In this document: positions 9,359 to 18,010 of the stretch, in pieces
Numbering within the stretch: the stretch's first letter is position 1
How the letters are laid out: each line of letters opens with the position of its first letter
DNA from: Patescibacteria group bacterium
Lineage (GTDB): Bacteria > Patescibacteriota > Minisyncoccia > Moranbacterales > UBA2206
DNA: 44,858 nt
Assembly: GCA_022709735.1 (NCBI GenBank)
Contig: JAKLIG010000006.1
Location: forward strand, 1-44,858
Direction: 5' to 3'
Made by a program: the position numbers and the translations under genes
Notes under the pieces: model-generated
Seen by the model: the letters and a program-made list of their open reading frames with translations, nothing else
What the model was told of the DNA's origin: nothing
Database searches by the model: none

Positions 9359-9896
9359 TCTAATCCCGCCGGAAAGAAAAGAGGAAATAGCCAAGAGAAA
9401 TCAGATAGGGGCGGCCATAAAAATAGAATTTTTTCTAACAGCAGTTTTTGCGATTTTTTTGATCGTGCTCTTGAGTTTTAATTATATCTTAAATTTGAAT
9501 CTTACTTCAATTTCAAAAGCAGAAGAGAAAAAAGAAAATAGCGGGAAATATGATAAACTGAAAGAATATGACGCGAATTTTTCCAAAATCAATCAAAAAC
9601 TTTCAGACATTGTTTCCATAAAAAAGAATCAATTATATTGGTCAAGATTATTTCTGAAATTAAATGAACTTGTTTTTCCGGGTATAAAATTAGTTTCCAT
9701 AACTACTAGCGACTACATGGTGAGTCTCGGCGGAATTTCTGATACGCGCGACAATCTGATTTTATTCAAGGATAAATTAATTAGCGAAAAATGTTTTCTG
9801 GATGTTAGTTTGCCACTGGATGATTTGGTGGATAAAAATAATGTCACTTTTAAAATAGATTTTTATATGGATAAAAATTGTTTAAAAAACCAATGA
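9342..9896 (+). CDS. pilN: Pilus assembly protein PilN
   Basis: Single-pass inner-membrane protein of the PilMNO alignment complex. The start at 9342 (MEIKINLIPPERKEE) carries the conserved INLLP-type PilM-binding motif; an upstream in-frame start would only add residues encoded by the pilM overlap. A membrane helix (about 29-50) is followed by a coiled coil and a small ferredoxin-like periplasmic domain. 184 residues is normal. Confidence 0.88.
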   Translation: MEIKINLIPPERKEEIAKRNQIGAAIKIEFFLTAVFAIFLIVLLSFNYILNLNLTSISKAEEKKENSGKYDKLKEYDANFSKINQKLSDIVSIKKNQLYWSRLFLKLNELVFPGIKLVSITTSDYMVSLGGISDTRDNLILFKDKLISEKCFLDVSLPLDDLVDKNNVTFKIDFYMDKNCLKNQ

Positions 9897-10555
9897 AAGA
9901 ACTTTGGCTAAAAAATAAATTGATAATAATTATTCTGGCTTTCGCTGTTGTTTTTTGCGCAGTTGCCTATTTTTTGGCTTTCCCTTTAGTAAAAAGAGTT
10001 AAATCTGTTTCAACTCAAATTCAAGAAAAAACAGTCGATCAAAAAATAGAAGAAGCTCGGCTTGGGAGTTTGCCACAAATGGAAAAAGATTGGCAGAATT
10101 TTCAGGAGAAAAAAAATTCAACGGATGTAATTTTGAGCCCCGGAAGCGAGATAAGTTTCATTGAAAGCATTGATTCTATTGCCCAAAATTCAGGGAATGT
10201 TATTGATCTAAAAATTGGCGATCAAGTAGATCCGGCGGAAATTGCAAAAATAAAAGCCAGCATAAAAAAAGGCAAGGATCAAAAGGGGATAATGGATGAA
10301 ATTTCATATGCAAATTATTTTCCTATGCAAATCAATCTTCGTGGCGATTATCAAAACTTGGTAAGTTTTGTCCATATGCTTGAGAATAATCATTTTTATG
10401 TGAATATAATTTCCATAGATTCGAAAAAACAAATGATAGATAATAATTTAGCGGGCAATGCAAGCATGTTTTCGCCGGATAACGAAAAAGCCAAAGATAA
10501 TATAAAGGAAACAATTATAACAGCGATAAATGCCATAGTTTATACGCAAAAATAA
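9893..10555 (+). CDS. pilO: Pilus assembly protein PilO
   Basis: Partner of PilN in the inner-membrane alignment complex. It has a short cytoplasmic tail, one membrane helix (about 9-31), a coiled coil and a C-terminal ferredoxin-like domain containing the PilO signature region (NYFPMQINLRGDYQNLVSFVHML). The ATG at 9893 overlaps the pilN stop in an ATGA junction, better than the upstream TTG at 9878. 220 residues is the usual length. Confidence 0.87.
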   Translation: MKELWLKNKLIIIILAFAVVFCAVAYFLAFPLVKRVKSVSTQIQEKTVDQKIEEARLGSLPQMEKDWQNFQEKKNSTDVILSPGSEISFIESIDSIAQNSGNVIDLKIGDQVDPAEIAKIKASIKKGKDQKGIMDEISYANYFPMQINLRGDYQNLVSFVHMLENNHFYVNIISIDSKKQMIDNNLAGNASMFSPDNEKAKDNIKETIITAINAIVYTQK

Positions 10556-10560
10556 GAAAT

Positions 10561-10908
10561 ATGAAAATGAACATGCAAATTGATGTCAAAGATTTAGGAA
10601 AGTTTTTTGATTTGAAAAATTTAGGGCGGAATTTGGCGGGATTTTTTTTCAAAAAATTGCAATTTTTTGCGTTGATTTTGATATTTTTGTCTGCGCTATT
10701 TCTGGTTTTTCTTTGGTATAATTTTATTTTTAATTCAGATTGGAATGAAGCGCGAGTGAAAGAATATACTCAAGCGAAACAGAATAAAAATGAAGCTATT
10801 TTTAACCGGGGGAATTTTGATAAAATTATAGAAGAATCAAATGCTCGTAGAGTTGAATTTGAAAAACCATTGGATAATCTGGAAGATATTTTCCGGCTGA
10901 ATAAATAG
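10561..10908 (+). CDS. Small single-pass membrane protein at the end of the pilus operon
   Basis: 115 residues with one membrane helix (about 35-55) and a C-terminal charged helix. It has no lipobox and is too short to call PilP. Its place directly after pilO, before the operon terminator, suggests an accessory pilus role. I do not recognise the family. Confidence 0.7.
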   Translation: MKMNMQIDVKDLGKFFDLKNLGRNLAGFFFKKLQFFALILIFLSALFLVFLWYNFIFNSDWNEARVKEYTQAKQNKNEAIFNRGNFDKIIEESNARRVEFEKPLDNLEDIFRLNK

Positions 10909-10922
10909 AAATTTTTGGAAAT

Positions 10923-10952
10923 AAAAAAGCACTGCAAGAAGCAGTGTTTTTG
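10923..10952 (+). terminator. Terminator of the pilus operon
   Basis: Stem CACTGC / GCAGTG around an AAGAA loop (10930-10946), followed by five T and preceded by six A, so it can work in both directions: for the pilus operon and for the tRNA-Arg transcript on the other strand. Confidence 0.85.
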
Positions 10953-10955
10953 TAT

Positions 10956-11031
10956 TGGTGCGCCCTGAGGGATTCGAACCCCCGACCCTCTGGTCCGAAG
11001 CCAGATACTCTATCCGCTGAGCTAAGGGCGC
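10956..11031 (-). tRNA. tRNA-Arg (anticodon TCG)
   Basis: A full cloverleaf is visible: acceptor GCGCCCT/AGGGCGC, D arm, anticodon loop CTTCGGA giving TCG, and T loop TTCGAAT. The 3' CCA is encoded, unlike in the other five tRNAs of the window. It should read CGA and CGG. Confidence 0.95.
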
Positions 11032-11053
11032 ATTATCCATTTTATTAGATATA

Positions 11054-11083
11054 AGGGGGAGGAGTAGTTTCAGACCTCCCCGT
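11054..11083 (-). terminator. Possible terminator hairpin after the zinc-ribbon gene
   Basis: GGGGAGG and CCTCCCC pair across a 12-base loop just downstream of the small minus-strand gene. The T tract behind it is weak, so it may instead separate the small-gene transcript from the tRNA-Arg by processing. Confidence 0.4.
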
Positions 11084-11111
11084 TATTGTTAAAATTAATG
11101 CCCTAAAATAT

Positions 11112-11261
11112 TTATGAGATGCTTGTAATTAGCCAAGCAATCTCTACTAAATATTTTTTATAATTACAAAAATAGTTGGTGCAATGATAATAAAAACTTC
11201 CATTATCTTGCTCCAAATTCATAATTTCCCCACAATACGGGCATTCCTTTTGTCGTTCCAC
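11112..11261 (-). CDS. 49-residue zinc-ribbon protein, topoisomerase-type
   Basis: A short gene opening with GTG behind a perfect AAGGAGG (11268-11274, 6 bases away). The product has four cysteines, CPYC (7, 10) and C-x4-C (27, 32), set in CPYCGE…YYHCTNYFCNY. This closely resembles the C-terminal zinc finger of topoisomerase I (CPxCG … GCSNYPxCxY), which binds single-stranded DNA. The C-terminus is a short hydrophobic tail. It lies between two tRNA genes on the same strand and may be co-transcribed with them. Role unknown; nucleic-acid binding is inferred from the fold. Confidence 0.75.
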   Translation of the reverse strand: MERQKECPYCGEIMNLEQDNGSFYYHCTNYFCNYKKYLVEIAWLITSIS

Positions 11262-11310
11262 CTTTTACCTCCTTGGGTTTTATAGTTTAGTTATTTATTT
11301 ATTCTCCTAG

Positions 11311-11383
11311 GGCGATCACTGGGAATTGAACCCAGATTCCAAGTTCCACAAACTCGTGTCCTAACCATTGGACGATGATCGCC
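11311..11383 (-). tRNA. tRNA-His (anticodon GTG)
   Basis: Anticodon loop TTGTGGA gives GTG. The His-specific extra G at -1 is encoded and pairs with C73, the identity element for histidyl-tRNA synthetase. D and T arms are complete. CCA is not encoded. Confidence 0.95.
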
Positions 11384-11402
11384 ATATTGATTTTATTTTT
11401 TG

Positions 11403-11475
11403 TGCGCCCAGTAGGACTTGAACCTACGACCATATCCTTAAGAGGGATCTGCTCTACCAACTGAGCTATGGGCGC
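11403..11475 (-). tRNA. tRNA-Lys (anticodon CTT)
   Basis: Acceptor GCGCCCA/TGGGCGC, anticodon loop CTCTTAA giving CTT for AAG codons, T loop TTCAAGT. One mismatch at the top of the anticodon stem. CCA not encoded. Confidence 0.94.
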
Positions 11476-11485
11476 ATTTTTTTTG

Positions 11486-11558
11486 TGCGCTCGGAGGGAA
11501 TCGAACCCCCGACCAAAAGGTTAGAAACCTTCTGCTCTATCCACTGAGCTACGAGCGC
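11486..11558 (-). tRNA. tRNA-Arg (anticodon TCT)
   Basis: Acceptor GCGCTCG/CGAGCGC, anticodon loop TTTCTAA giving TCT for AGA/AGG, T loop TTCGATT. CCA not encoded. It is the first gene of the minus-strand tRNA run. Confidence 0.95.
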
Positions 11559-11632
11559 GCAATCAATCAAAATAACATATGAAATACTAACTTAAATAAA
11601 AATCCTAGTCAATCCCGCGCTACATTCAAATA

Positions 11633-12937
11633 TTACATCCCATGTTCGTTTTTATATTTCTTCCATTCATTATTCGACCAATCTTTTGGTTTTTCAGTAA
11701 GAGTTGTCACGGAGCCGGGATGAGGATATTTATTTGGAGAATCATAGGCGCTGTTAAAAACATCTTCTCTGATCATATTTCCATCTTTGCCAAAAACTTG
11801 CTGGGTGAAAGTGGCTTTCATCGAGCCGTCCGGATTTCTTTCCAGGATTTTTGGTCCGATGACATTTGTTTTTCGGCCGTCATCCGTTCCATAAAAATCA
11901 AAAACCAATTCAGTTCCTTCAATTTTTGTTTGAATCAAAATATGTCCCGGAGTGTTATTGATAAAACGCAAATCCGGGCGAGGGACATAAACAGTCGCGT
12001 CCATGCCTTGGGGATTATAATAGCTTACGGGATAAGCATGATTTCTTCTCGCAGTTATTTCGAGTCCGGAATTAATCGCGGCGCGAAAAGCTGTGGTTGA
12101 AACTTGGCAAATGCCTCCGCCGAATTCCGGCTCGGTCTTATCTTTTTTGATGACAAGTTCCGGCAGATAACCATGTTCGCCGTCCACTTCGCCCAAGATT
12201 TTTACAAAAGAAAATTCTTCGCCAGGTTTGATAAGCACGCCATTGAAACGATTGGAAGCGACGTTTATGTTGAAAATCCTATTTTTTGGCGAGCCTTTGA
12301 AATTTGATTTTCCTTCACCGATAAGGCTTGAAATGCCCAAATCATTTTGCGAATTGGAAGAAACTTCTGGTGAAATTTTTTCGATTGGAAGATTTGGAGA
12401 AGTGGAAAAATTTTGCGCTAATAAATAATTTTCCAAAATCTCGGTGCTTTTTTCTTCATTGAGTTTTATCCCCGGGCTTGAAAGAGAAAAAACTGAAACT
12501 TTTCCGTCTTCAATTTGAAATTTTGCGTCCACCGGATCTTTGCTTACTTTTCGCGCCAAGTCTTTCACAAAATTTTCGATAGAAGTTCTATTAATTTCTA
12601 GAAAAAAAGATTTTTTGATATGCGTTTGGTTTTCATAAGGAAAAGACAGTCGGCACCCAAAAGATTTTTTGAAAGCGCAAAAATTTATGTTTTCTATTTC
12701 GGAAGAATAAGTGCTGTCATATGACAAATAATTTTTTTCTTCGAGCCAAAGAGAAATTTCCGCTTGGCTCAAGGGATAATTTGTTTCACCCGCGGTCAAA
12801 TTCAAATCAGCTGGAATTTTTTTCAAAATATCCGCTGGCAGGGATTCTCCCAAAACAAAACCTTGGGCCAAAATGTTTTTCGGCCAAAAGGCGAGGGAAA
12901 ACAACAATAAAAATAGGACAAGCTTTGTGAGTCTCAT
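11633..12937 (-). CDS. VanW-family exported protein
   Basis: An N-terminal signal/anchor (MRLTKLVLFLLLFSLAF) precedes a peptidoglycan-binding-4-like region (about 95-190) and the VanW domain. The latter shows NRFNGVLIKPGEEFSF, the invariant GGGICQVSTT and RRNHAYPVSYY … GMDATVY. A C-terminal beta tail follows. VanW proteins occur beside cell-wall genes; their biochemical role is unknown. ATG 12937 is preferred over TTG 12946. 434 residues, likely monocistronic. Confidence 0.9.
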   Translation of the reverse strand: MRLTKLVLFLLLFSLAFWPKNILAQGFVLGESLPADILKKIPADLNLTAGETNYPLSQAEISLWLEEKNYLSYDSTYSSEIENINFCAFKKSFGCRLSFPYENQTHIKKSFFLEINRTSIENFVKDLARKVSKDPVDAKFQIEDGKVSVFSLSSPGIKLNEEKSTEILENYLLAQNFSTSPNLPIEKISPEVSSNSQNDLGISSLIGEGKSNFKGSPKNRIFNINVASNRFNGVLIKPGEEFSFVKILGEVDGEHGYLPELVIKKDKTEPEFGGGICQVSTTAFRAAINSGLEITARRNHAYPVSYYNPQGMDATVYVPRPDLRFINNTPGHILIQTKIEGTELVFDFYGTDDGRKTNVIGPKILERNPDGSMKATFTQQVFGKDGNMIREDVFNSAYDSPNKYPHPGSVTTLTEKPKDWSNNEWKKYKNEHGM

Positions 12938-13065
12938 ATAATACAAGGATATATTAAAAAAGCCGTAAAATCAATACTTTTTATTATTGAAGAAATTAAA
13001 GGACAACTTTTTGATTTATCGTGAGAGATGGAGAGGGAATAATTTGATAGACTAGTAAGCTAATG
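12938..13065. other. Spacer between divergent genes
   Basis: AT-rich DNA between the VanW start and the promoter of the flavoprotein gene. I see no gene or strong hairpin in it; it should carry the VanW promoter on the minus strand. Confidence 0.4.
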
Positions 13066-13094
13066 TTGACTAAAAATTTATTTTATGCTAATAT
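13066..13094 (+). promoter_or_regulatory. Sigma-70 type promoter of the flavoprotein gene
   Basis: TTGACT (13066-13071), 17-base spacer, TAATAT (13089-13094). It predicts a leader of about 75 bases before the ATG at 13178. Confidence 0.7.
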
Positions 13095-13177
13095 GTCCAG
13101 TTCCTTGAAATAACAGCAATAAATTAATAATATAGTTAATAAAAAACTCATCTTTAAACAAAGCAAGGAGGGGAAAC

Positions 13178-14482
13178 ATGCACGACATTTACGCTAACTC
13201 AGGATTTCAGTTTTTTTTGTTTTCGCTTTATTTAATAGCGATGGTAGCTTATGCTTTCGGAGGAATTTCAAGACTTCGAAAAAGTAAGATAGCCAAAGAA
13301 AAAAACAAGAAAAAAATAGTGATTATCGGTGCAGGCGCGGCTGGTCTTTCGATCGCCGCCAGATTGGCACGGAAAGCCAAGCAGTTGGCTGAAGTCATTT
13401 TGGTCGAGCCAAGCAAGGTTCATTATTACCAACCCGGGTTTACATACATCGGGTTTGGGAAATTAAATCCTAAATTGGTTTCACGACCAATGCAAGATTT
13501 AATTCCCAAAGGGGTAAAATGGATCCAAAACAAGGCCACTGGAATTGATCCGATTACTCAGACCGTAACTCTTTCCCACAAAACAATTCAATATGACCAG
13601 CTGGTTATTGCCACTGGCCTGGAATTGTTATGGGATAAAGTAATTGGTCTTCGCCAAGCCCTTGGTGATCCCGATTCCGGTGTCATCTCGGTTTGTTCCC
13701 TTGGGAACACCAAGATGGCCTGGGAAAAAGTAAGGAAATTCTCTGGTGGGAAAATTCTTTCTACTATGCCAAACACCGAAACAAAGTGCCCGGGTGTACT
13801 GCAAAAGGTGTTGTTCTTAATGTGCAGCATCATGAAAAGGCTCGGCGGACATTGCAATTTTTTCATCTTTTCCCCGAAAACAGATTGTGCGATCGGACAA
13901 CCGTATCGCGGATACTTAGAGGGAGAATTGATGAAAATGGAAACCGAGATTAACTATGAAAGTACATTGATCGAAATTCGTCCCGCAGAAAAAATTGCAA
14001 TCTTCCAGAAATCGGACGGAAGAACATATGAGAGATCTTTTGATCTCCTTCATGTTGTTCCTCCGATGGCTGCTCCAGATTTCTTGTCAAACTTGGCAGA
14101 TGAAACTGGTTTTGTAACAGTTGACCCTAAAACTTTACAGCATAAGAAATATTCTAATATTTTTGCCGCTGGAGATTGCGCAGGTATTCCAACTAGAAAA
14201 ACGGCTGCCGCTGCTCGGAAACAAGGGCCGTTATTGGTTGAAAATCTTATCTCCATTATTAAAGGAGAAAAGATGACAGCTGATTACAATGGGTACTCAT
14301 GCTGCCCCGTTCCAATCGTGGACGGAAAAATTCTAATGATGGAATTTGGATATGCCGGAGTGATGCCTGGTCTGCTCAACAAGCTAGTCGGCGTCCGCCC
14401 CAGCCGGATTATGCATTTTATCAAAAAGCATGTCATTCCAAAAATGTATTGGCATGCCATGCTTAAGGGCATTAAAATCTAA
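13178..14482 (+). CDS. Membrane-anchored sulfide:quinone oxidoreductase-like flavoprotein
   Basis: FAD-dependent disulfide-oxidoreductase-fold enzyme. The family oxidises sulfide and passes electrons to quinone. The FAD-binding GAGAAG lies in IVIIGAGAAGLSIA (47-60), and the second FAD motif is NIFAAGDCAGIPTRKTAAAA (327-346). The redox cysteines are in place: Cys204 in KCPGVLQKV, the same context as the KCAGAPQK of SQOR-type enzymes, and Cys375/376. An N-terminal helix (about 10-30) not found in most SQRs would anchor it. AAGGAGG at 13165-13171 fixes the start. It stands alone with its own promoter and terminator. A quinone-linked enzyme is unexpected in a reduced CPR cell, which suggests acquisition by transfer or a different acceptor. 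Confidence 0.85.
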   Translation: MHDIYANSGFQFFLFSLYLIAMVAYAFGGISRLRKSKIAKEKNKKKIVIIGAGAAGLSIAARLARKAKQLAEVILVEPSKVHYYQPGFTYIGFGKLNPKLVSRPMQDLIPKGVKWIQNKATGIDPITQTVTLSHKTIQYDQLVIATGLELLWDKVIGLRQALGDPDSGVISVCSLGNTKMAWEKVRKFSGGKILSTMPNTETKCPGVLQKVLFLMCSIMKRLGGHCNFFIFSPKTDCAIGQPYRGYLEGELMKMETEINYESTLIEIRPAEKIAIFQKSDGRTYERSFDLLHVVPPMAAPDFLSNLADETGFVTVDPKTLQHKKYSNIFAAGDCAGIPTRKTAAAARKQGPLLVENLISIIKGEKMTADYNGYSCCPVPIVDGKILMMEFGYAGVMPGLLNKLVGVRPSRIMHFIKKHVIPKMYWHAMLKGIKI

Positions 14483-14500
14483 AAGTGATATTAACTATAG

Positions 14501-14533
14501 AAGCCGTGGTACATATTTATGCCACGGCTTTTA
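14501..14533 (+). terminator. Terminator of the flavoprotein gene
   Basis: Nine-base-pair stem AAGCCGTGG / CCACGGCTT with a 12-base loop, then TTTT. Confidence 0.88.
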
Positions 14534-14617
14534 TAATATAAGTCAACCTTATAATTAATCGTTGACTTTTGATTTTTGAGGAGAATGAGGGTAGTATGAA
14601 ACTAAAGATTAAAAATT

Positions 14618-15184
14618 ATGCATATCACATCAATTAAATTTGTGAAAGGAATTATCGGGCCTGACTCTGCTTTGGAAAATAATCTGGCGCAAGTGGCTTT
14701 TGTTGGTCGTTCCAATGTGGGGAAATCCAGCGTCATCAATTCGCTAACTAGGCAGAAAAATTTAGCGAGAATTAGCGCTCGGCCGGGACGCACGCAAGAG
14801 ATAAATTTGTTTTTGATAAATAATGCGTTCTATCTTTTGGATTTGCCCGGCTATGGATATGCAAAGGCTCCCGAGGAAGCCCAACTTGAATTGAAAAAAG
14901 TTATTCATGGCTATTTGTTTGAATCCGCCTATGTTCAAAAAAAGGTCGTGCTTATTATCGATGCGAATGTTGGTCCTAAACAGCTTGATTTTGAAATGCT
15001 CAAACAATTGGAAAAGCATAACAAAAATATTGTGATTGTAGCCAATAAGATTGATAAAATTAAGCCTTCAGAATACAAAAAACAATTAGCCGATATTCAA
15101 GAAAAAATCGGGCCATATTTGATCATCCCGTACAGCGCTAAAAACAATCTCGGTAGGAAAGAATTATTGCAAGAAATTTCCTAA
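14618..15184 (+). CDS. engB: Ribosome biogenesis GTPase EngB (YsxC/YihA)
   Basis: TRAFAC-class GTPase needed for late 50S subunit assembly. All G motifs are seen: G1 GRSNVGKSS (30-38), G2 region RPGRTQ (55-60), G3 DLPGYGYA (75-82), G4 NKIDK and G5 SAK near the C-terminus. 188 residues is standard. Confidence 0.96.
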   Translation: MHITSIKFVKGIIGPDSALENNLAQVAFVGRSNVGKSSVINSLTRQKNLARISARPGRTQEINLFLINNAFYLLDLPGYGYAKAPEEAQLELKKVIHGYLFESAYVQKKVVLIIDANVGPKQLDFEMLKQLEKHNKNIVIVANKIDKIKPSEYKKQLADIQEKIGPYLIIPYSAKNNLGRKELLQEIS

Positions 15185-15207
15185 AACCGTCAAAAAGGCG
15201 GTTTTTT
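15183..15207 (+). terminator. Terminator of engB
   Basis: AAAACCG / CGGTTTT stem around a 9-base loop with a run of T. It isolates engB from the following defence cassette. Confidence 0.85.
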
Positions 15208-15232
15208 GATTTATTGGGGGATGGGGGCTATA

Positions 15233-15252
15233 ATATAATTACGTAATTATAT
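15233..15252. promoter_or_regulatory. Left 20-bp palindrome of the defence cassette
   Basis: ATATAATTACGTAATTATAT is a perfect palindrome 11 bases before the AbrB-like start, and overlaps where the promoter must be. Its 14-base core TAATTACGTAATTA recurs at 21997-22010, just after the cassette. It is either an operator for the AbrB-like protein or a boundary repeat. Confidence 0.7.
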
Positions 15253-15263
15253 AAGTAATTATT

Positions 15264-15446
15264 ATGGCAAACAAAAAATCAACAGAGAGAAATATTCGAA
15301 AACTAACCAAGGCTGGCAAAAAATCAATTGCCGTCACGCTTCCGATTGAAATTATCCGCGAACTTGGCTGGAAAGAACGGCAAAAAGTAAAAGTTACAAG
15401 AATCAAGGGTGGGTTAGTAATTAGAGATTATAGAAGTAAAAAATAA
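15264..15446 (+). CDS. AbrB/MazE-type swapped-hairpin DNA-binding protein
   Basis: 60 residues with the AbrB-like core GKKSIAVTLPIEIIRELGWKERQKVKVTRIKGGLVIRDY, after a basic N-terminal arm. Such proteins dimerise and bind palindromes; as antitoxins or repressors they often regulate their own operon. The perfect palindrome just upstream and the position as first gene before hsdR (gap 4 bases) make it the likely regulator of the restriction cassette. No MazF- or PIN-like toxin is adjacent. Confidence 0.82.
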   Translation: MANKKSTERNIRKLTKAGKKSIAVTLPIEIIRELGWKERQKVKVTRIKGGLVIRDYRSKK

Positions 15447-15450
15447 AACT

Positions 15451-18006
15451 ATGCAAAAAGAAGCTAGCGCAAGAATTAAAATAAATAAACTTCTTGAGGA
15501 ATCAGGATGGCGATTTGAGGATGATAAAAAAGGCAAAGCCAACATTAAACTTGAGCCTGGAGTAAAATATTCGGAATTAGGGGATGATTTTGAACATGAA
15601 GCCCACGGCTTTATTGATTTTCTTTTGCTCGACAAGGATGGTCGTGCGCTGGTTGTGGTTGAAGCGAAACGCGAATCAGTTGATCCACTTTCTGCCAAGG
15701 AACAAGCGAGAAATTATGCTCGCAATGCTGGTGCTCGTTTTGTAATTCTCTCAAACGGAAACATTCATTATTTTTGGGATACTAAACACGGCAATCCAGA
15801 CACAATTTCTCGTTTTCCTACTCAAGACTCAATCACGCAATATGAAAAATATACACCCAATTCCGAGGAGCTAGTGAAAATAAGCGTGGATGAAAATTAT
15901 ATTATTGAAACGCAAATTCCTGGAGCGACAAAGGATCCTGATTTTCAGGATGAATCAAGGCGAGCTGAATTTTTGAGAAATAATAATCTTAAACAACTTC
16001 GCCCCTATCAAGTGCAAGCCGTGAAAGCCTTGCAGACATCTGCCAAGGAAGGTAAACAAAGATTTTTATTTGAAATGGCCACAGGCACAGGCAAGACTTT
16101 AATTTCGGCGGCCGTAATAAAATTATTTCTGAAATCAGGAAATGCTCGCCGAGTTTTATTTTTAGTTGATCGTTTGGAATTGGAAGATCAAGCACAAAAA
16201 GCTTTTGTGCAATATTTGGGCAAAGATTTTCGCAGTGTGATTTATAAAGAAAGCAAAGATTCTTGGCAAAATGCTAGTGTGGTAGTTTCCACTACTCAGA
16301 CTTTTATGGCAGGGGATAGATATAAAAAAGAATTTTCTCCAACGGATTTTGAAATGGTTATTTCCGATGAAGCTCATCGTTCCATTGGCGGAAATTCACG
16401 AGCAGTTTTCGAATACTTCGTGGGCTATAAACTTGGACTAACTGCCACGCCAAAAGATTATTTGAAAGGTTTTGATGGTGAGGGAGCAGATACACAAAGA
16501 GAATATGAGCGCCGATTGCTTTTAAATACCTATACGACTTTTGGTTGTGATTCCGGTGAGCCAACTTTTCGCTATGATTTAGTTTCGGGAGTGAATGATG
16601 GATTTTTAATCAATCCCATTATTGTAGATGCGCGAACAGACATCACCACTGAACTTCTTTCAGAAAAAGGCTATGCAGTGCACACCACAACCGAGGAAGG
16701 CGAAAATGTGGATGAAATTTTCAATGAAAGGCACTATGAAAGAAAATTTTTCAACGAAGAAACTAATATTGCTATGTGCAAAGCCTTTATTGAAAATAGT
16801 CTTTTTGATCCAGTGGCCAAGCAAAATGGAGTAGAACTTTTTGGAAAGTCGATTGTGTTTTGTGTTTCGCAAAAACACGCCGCGAGGATTACTAACATTC
16901 TCAATAGATTTGCTTTTGAAAAATGGCCAGAACAATATGGCGAATCTGATTTTGCGATGCAAGTCACTTCGCAAGTTTCCAATGCGCAACAAATGACCAT
17001 CAACTTTTCCAATAATATGCTAGGCGGAAAAGTGAAAAATCCAGCTGGTTATGATTCGGGAAAAACTCGAGTGGCAGTGACGGTCGGAATGATGACCACA
17101 GGTTATGATTGTCAAGATATTTTAAACATTGCTTTAATGCGTCCAGTCTTCAGCCCTTCTGACTTTGTGCAGATAAAAGGGCGAGGCACAAGAAAATATT
17201 TGTTTGAATATAAGGATTATGAAAATAATGAAACTATTGCGATTGCCAAAGATCGATTTAAGTTCTTTGATTTTTTTGCTACTTGTGAATATTTTGAAAA
17301 TGAATTTCCCTATGATGAAAAAGTAAAACTTCCGCAAATTAAAAAAGTGCCAATGCCAGAAACGACTGATGGTATAAAATCTACGCAGGGAGAATTTGTA
17401 GATGAAAATGGAAAGAAAATTTTTAAAGGTTTGATTGATATCGCAACGCCTGATGAAGTAGCTTCGATTTCAGAAACGCCAGTTGGCACCGAGGGGATGA
17501 GAATTGACCGAGAAGGATTTCGGCGAGCGGTGGAGGAAGATGTGCTTGGAAATGAAACACTCAAAAATATGTGGGAAAATGGCGATACCGAAGAAGCGGA
17601 AGATTTTGCTAAAAAACAAATTTTTGATAAACCAAAATATTTCTTGAATCTTGATAAGATCAGAAAATTATTCGATATTGATCGTCGCATTAGTGTGAAA
17701 GAATTTTTGCAGGTGGCTTTTGGAGACAAAGATAAATTTGAAATGAAAGATGAGCTTTTGGAATCGGAATGGGAAAAGTTTATGGAAATTAATCCAGTTG
17801 ATCAGGAACATTATGCTCCAGTGAAAATGTTTTTTAAGGCCTATGCCACCGATGAAAAAGTGCGAGAAATTATCACTAGTCGCCAAACTGGAAGATTTAA
17901 CACAGAATCATCTTTTCACTTTGATGAATATCAAAAATTGAATGGCTACAAAGCGACAGTTCCGCAATATGTGCATGATTATGCTTATCATCTAACAAAT
18001 TTATAA
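15451..18006 (+). CDS. hsdR: Type I restriction enzyme R subunit (HsdR)
   Basis: Motor and nuclease subunit of a type I restriction-modification complex. The N-terminal PD-(D/E)xK nuclease motif is FIDFLLL…VVVEAKRE (Asp56, Glu71, Lys73). The SF2 helicase follows with motif I MATGTGKT (209-216), DEAH (306-309) and GLTATP (329-334). Motif VI is QIKGRGTRKY. The C-terminal helical region contacts the methylase complex. 851 residues fits the shorter EcoEI-like R subunits. All catalytic residues are intact. The hsdMS gene begins 4 bases after the stop. Confidence 0.94.
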   Translation: MQKEASARIKINKLLEESGWRFEDDKKGKANIKLEPGVKYSELGDDFEHEAHGFIDFLLLDKDGRALVVVEAKRESVDPLSAKEQARNYARNAGARFVILSNGNIHYFWDTKHGNPDTISRFPTQDSITQYEKYTPNSEELVKISVDENYIIETQIPGATKDPDFQDESRRAEFLRNNNLKQLRPYQVQAVKALQTSAKEGKQRFLFEMATGTGKTLISAAVIKLFLKSGNARRVLFLVDRLELEDQAQKAFVQYLGKDFRSVIYKESKDSWQNASVVVSTTQTFMAGDRYKKEFSPTDFEMVISDEAHRSIGGNSRAVFEYFVGYKLGLTATPKDYLKGFDGEGADTQREYERRLLLNTYTTFGCDSGEPTFRYDLVSGVNDGFLINPIIVDARTDITTELLSEKGYAVHTTTEEGENVDEIFNERHYERKFFNEETNIAMCKAFIENSLFDPVAKQNGVELFGKSIVFCVSQKHAARITNILNRFAFEKWPEQYGESDFAMQVTSQVSNAQQMTINFSNNMLGGKVKNPAGYDSGKTRVAVTVGMMTTGYDCQDILNIALMRPVFSPSDFVQIKGRGTRKYLFEYKDYENNETIAIAKDRFKFFDFFATCEYFENEFPYDEKVKLPQIKKVPMPETTDGIKSTQGEFVDENGKKIFKGLIDIATPDEVASISETPVGTEGMRIDREGFRRAVEEDVLGNETLKNMWENGDTEEAEDFAKKQIFDKPKYFLNLDKIRKLFDIDRRISVKEFLQVAFGDKDKFEMKDELLESEWEKFMEINPVDQEHYAPVKMFFKAYATDEKVREIITSRQTGRFNTESSFHFDEYQKLNGYKATVPQYVHDYAYHLTNL

Positions 18007-18010
18007 AATT

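Noticed and set aside
11642-12428. Several plus-strand frames of 66-152 codons over the VanW gene
   Set aside because: They are antisense shadows with no ribosome site or family features.
15264-15446. Toxin-antitoxin pair with the AbrB-like protein as antitoxin
   Set aside because: The next gene is hsdR and no toxin-like small gene is adjacent, so a regulator of the restriction genes is more likely.
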